Part shown: piece by piece, positions 62,544 to 64,000 of the stretch
Position numbering within the stretch: position 1 is the stretch's first letter
How the letters are laid out: each line of letters opens with the position of its first letter
Assembly: GCA_028023455.1 (NCBI GenBank)
Contig: JAQFVV010012396.1
Location: forward strand, 3,228,156 to 3,292,155
Origin: Epiperipatus broadwayi
Taxonomy: Eukaryota; Onychophora; Udeonychophora; Euonychophora; Peripatidae
Direction of reading: 5' to 3'
DNA: 64,000 nt
Program-made: the position numbers and the translations under genes
The notes under the pieces: generated by a model
Seen by the model: only the letters and a program-made list of their open reading frames with translations
Databases searched by the model: none
What the model was told of the DNA's origin: nothing

Positions 62544-64000
62544 TGAAACAGTAAGATTCGTATTCGAATCTTAAGTTTCACCTTTTTCTGTCATCTCTCA
62601 CTGACCGGTCTATCCCGCCCAAATTTAAACTTTTTGGTATCGAATTGTGTGTGTAGCAATATTAAAAATGTATAAATATATGTAGAATTCAGCATAAACA
62701 CGCACACATTTCGATCTCAAATTAAAGGCAATAAATAGGGATAAATAATATAATTTAGATTTCTTTTAGTTATATAATTTTGTATAATTTTAATCATTTA
62801 TTTTGGATTATAAAGTTCGTATTTATTGCTTTGTTTAAATTTCATTTAATAATAATTCTAAAAAAAAATCTGATGTAATATTTAATTAAAAGTTAAAATG
62901 ATCTTACGTTCCCTTTTTGTCTTTGAAATTTAAAAGCATCGGTCAGTGATAGATAATAGATTAATTAAAGAAAAATTCCCCAAAATGTAATTAGTGAATG
63001 TAAAATGTAAACAATAGAATGTCAGCTTTCTTTAATAAAACCAATAAAATGCATTGATTATCCTGAGGGCAGATTAAGTAGAACCTAAAAATACCTTAAC
63101 AAAAATGTGAAAGATCAAGATAAAAAAAGAGGCCATCTTAGACTTGCTGGAGACATTCACTTCAACTTTAGCTTTGCTCTTGATCACTGAGAGTCTCCAA
63201 AATATAAAAATAAATTGTTCCTGCCAAGGTATGACCGAGTAAAAGCACCTAGATTATTCTCCATCAGGAGATGGCCTATCGGATGCCGAACTTTCCATTG
63301 CCCATCATAAATTCACCATGAAGATCTGCTGCCTGAAATAAATGAGAAAGCTGCTGCTGTGAAAGTAAATGAAATATCTAAATACAAGAAAGAATTGCCA
63401 CTCGTGAACTTTTTGCTGCTAAACTAATGGAATCAGAAAACTTCTTATAAAACAGGTACCTGTCTGTGTTCAAACTCTAGAGTACTCTAATAACATGCTA
63501 TAGCTATTCTTCATATTACTTATCTAATTTGTAAAATGTAAAAACTACCATTTGTATAACTAAAATTGAATAATTAACTTAATGTGTAAATTTCTCTAAT
63601 AATCTAGCTTACCTCATTCTATCTTTCTTGGGTGTGTATTTCTAAAATCTACATTTTATCTATATTTATTATTTAATTATTGCATGCTAATAATTGTCTC
63701 AATGTTCAAAGTTTAAATCTATGATCGCTTGAAATAGTGAATGCGTGTCAGATTTCATTAACATTACTTTCATAAATAATTTAATTTTCATATAAATCGA
63801 CACGCATTCAATGCTTCATTTATTGTAATGCCGGAGTCTACAACTTCGCAAATGGCTGGCATATTAGTTGTAATCATTCCCAGTTTAGACATGTTTTGTA
63901 TATATTAAATCTTAATGAATAATTCCGTCAAATTACATTTCTTTGAGAGTCGCCAACGTTTTTTAGTAAATGTTGATAATGTAGGGCCGAGTCAGAAATC
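62544..64000 (+). repeat. third copy of the 2.56-kb LTR, inverted, cut by the window end
   Basis: TGAAACAGTAAGATTCG begins the same LTR on the opposite strand to the complete element and can be followed without a large gap to the end of the window (to the equivalent of about 40825). It is more diverged than the other two. No polypurine tract precedes it, so it is a 5' LTR or a solo LTR rather than a 3' LTR. Confidence 0.9.

Overview
This is very AT-rich eukaryotic DNA (by eye roughly three quarters A+T) from an animal, probably an invertebrate. The pointers to an animal are an RTE-clade non-LTR retrotransposon, a Penelope-like element, tRNA-derived SINE-like copies, many (AT)n, (GT)n and (CA)n arrays, and one spliced exon with a thrombospondin type-1 (ADAMTS-like) start. 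I cannot name the species. There are no operons, CRISPR arrays or rRNA genes. Most short open frames are chance frames in microsatellites or antisense shadows of retroelements.

Layout. 1-14 kb: unannotated AT-rich DNA with a possible CCAAT/TATA promoter (389-422), a roughly 730-bp tandem repeat (2549-4215) and a 244-bp tandem duplication (12600-13085). 14.3-17.6 kb: a full-length RTE element with an intact 985-codon ORF and an 11-bp target-site duplication, so a young insertion. 20.6-26.2 kb: three tRNA-headed SINE-like copies and an old degenerate short-period repeat (21.2-22.85 kb). 26.29-26.45 kb: one host exon on the minus strand. Its gene must have very large introns, and much of the window may be intronic.

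29-39.5 kb: mobile DNA of several kinds. There are two long LTR-like blocks in one AT array, a piggyBac-type non-autonomous element (37616-38689), and a near-perfect 570-bp palindrome (38867-39437). Each palindrome arm carries a type I hammerhead-ribozyme-like motif. 39.7-46.9 kb: a complete LTR element with unusually long LTRs of about 2.56 kb and only 2.05 kb of interior. The interior holds a stop-riddled gag-like frame and no pol. A third copy of the LTR, inverted, starts at 62544 and runs off the end. 47.59-47.79 kb: a 196-bp element with perfect terminal inverted repeats and another hammerhead-like core. 48.8-53.0 kb: a decayed minus-strand RTE copy split by a Penelope-like insertion that has its own 13-bp target duplication and 35-bp inverted repeats. 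56.6-59.2 kb: a third, decayed RTE copy lacking the RT core.

How it fits together. The elements form a layered record. RTE supplies APE-type endonuclease and reverse transcriptase, and could mobilise the SINE-like tRNA copies. The Penelope-like fragment supplies a GIY-YIG nuclease. The gag-only LTR element would depend on pol from elsewhere. The hammerhead-like motifs in small inverted-repeat elements are the most unusual signal, because such ribozymes are known from Penelope-like elements and retrozymes.
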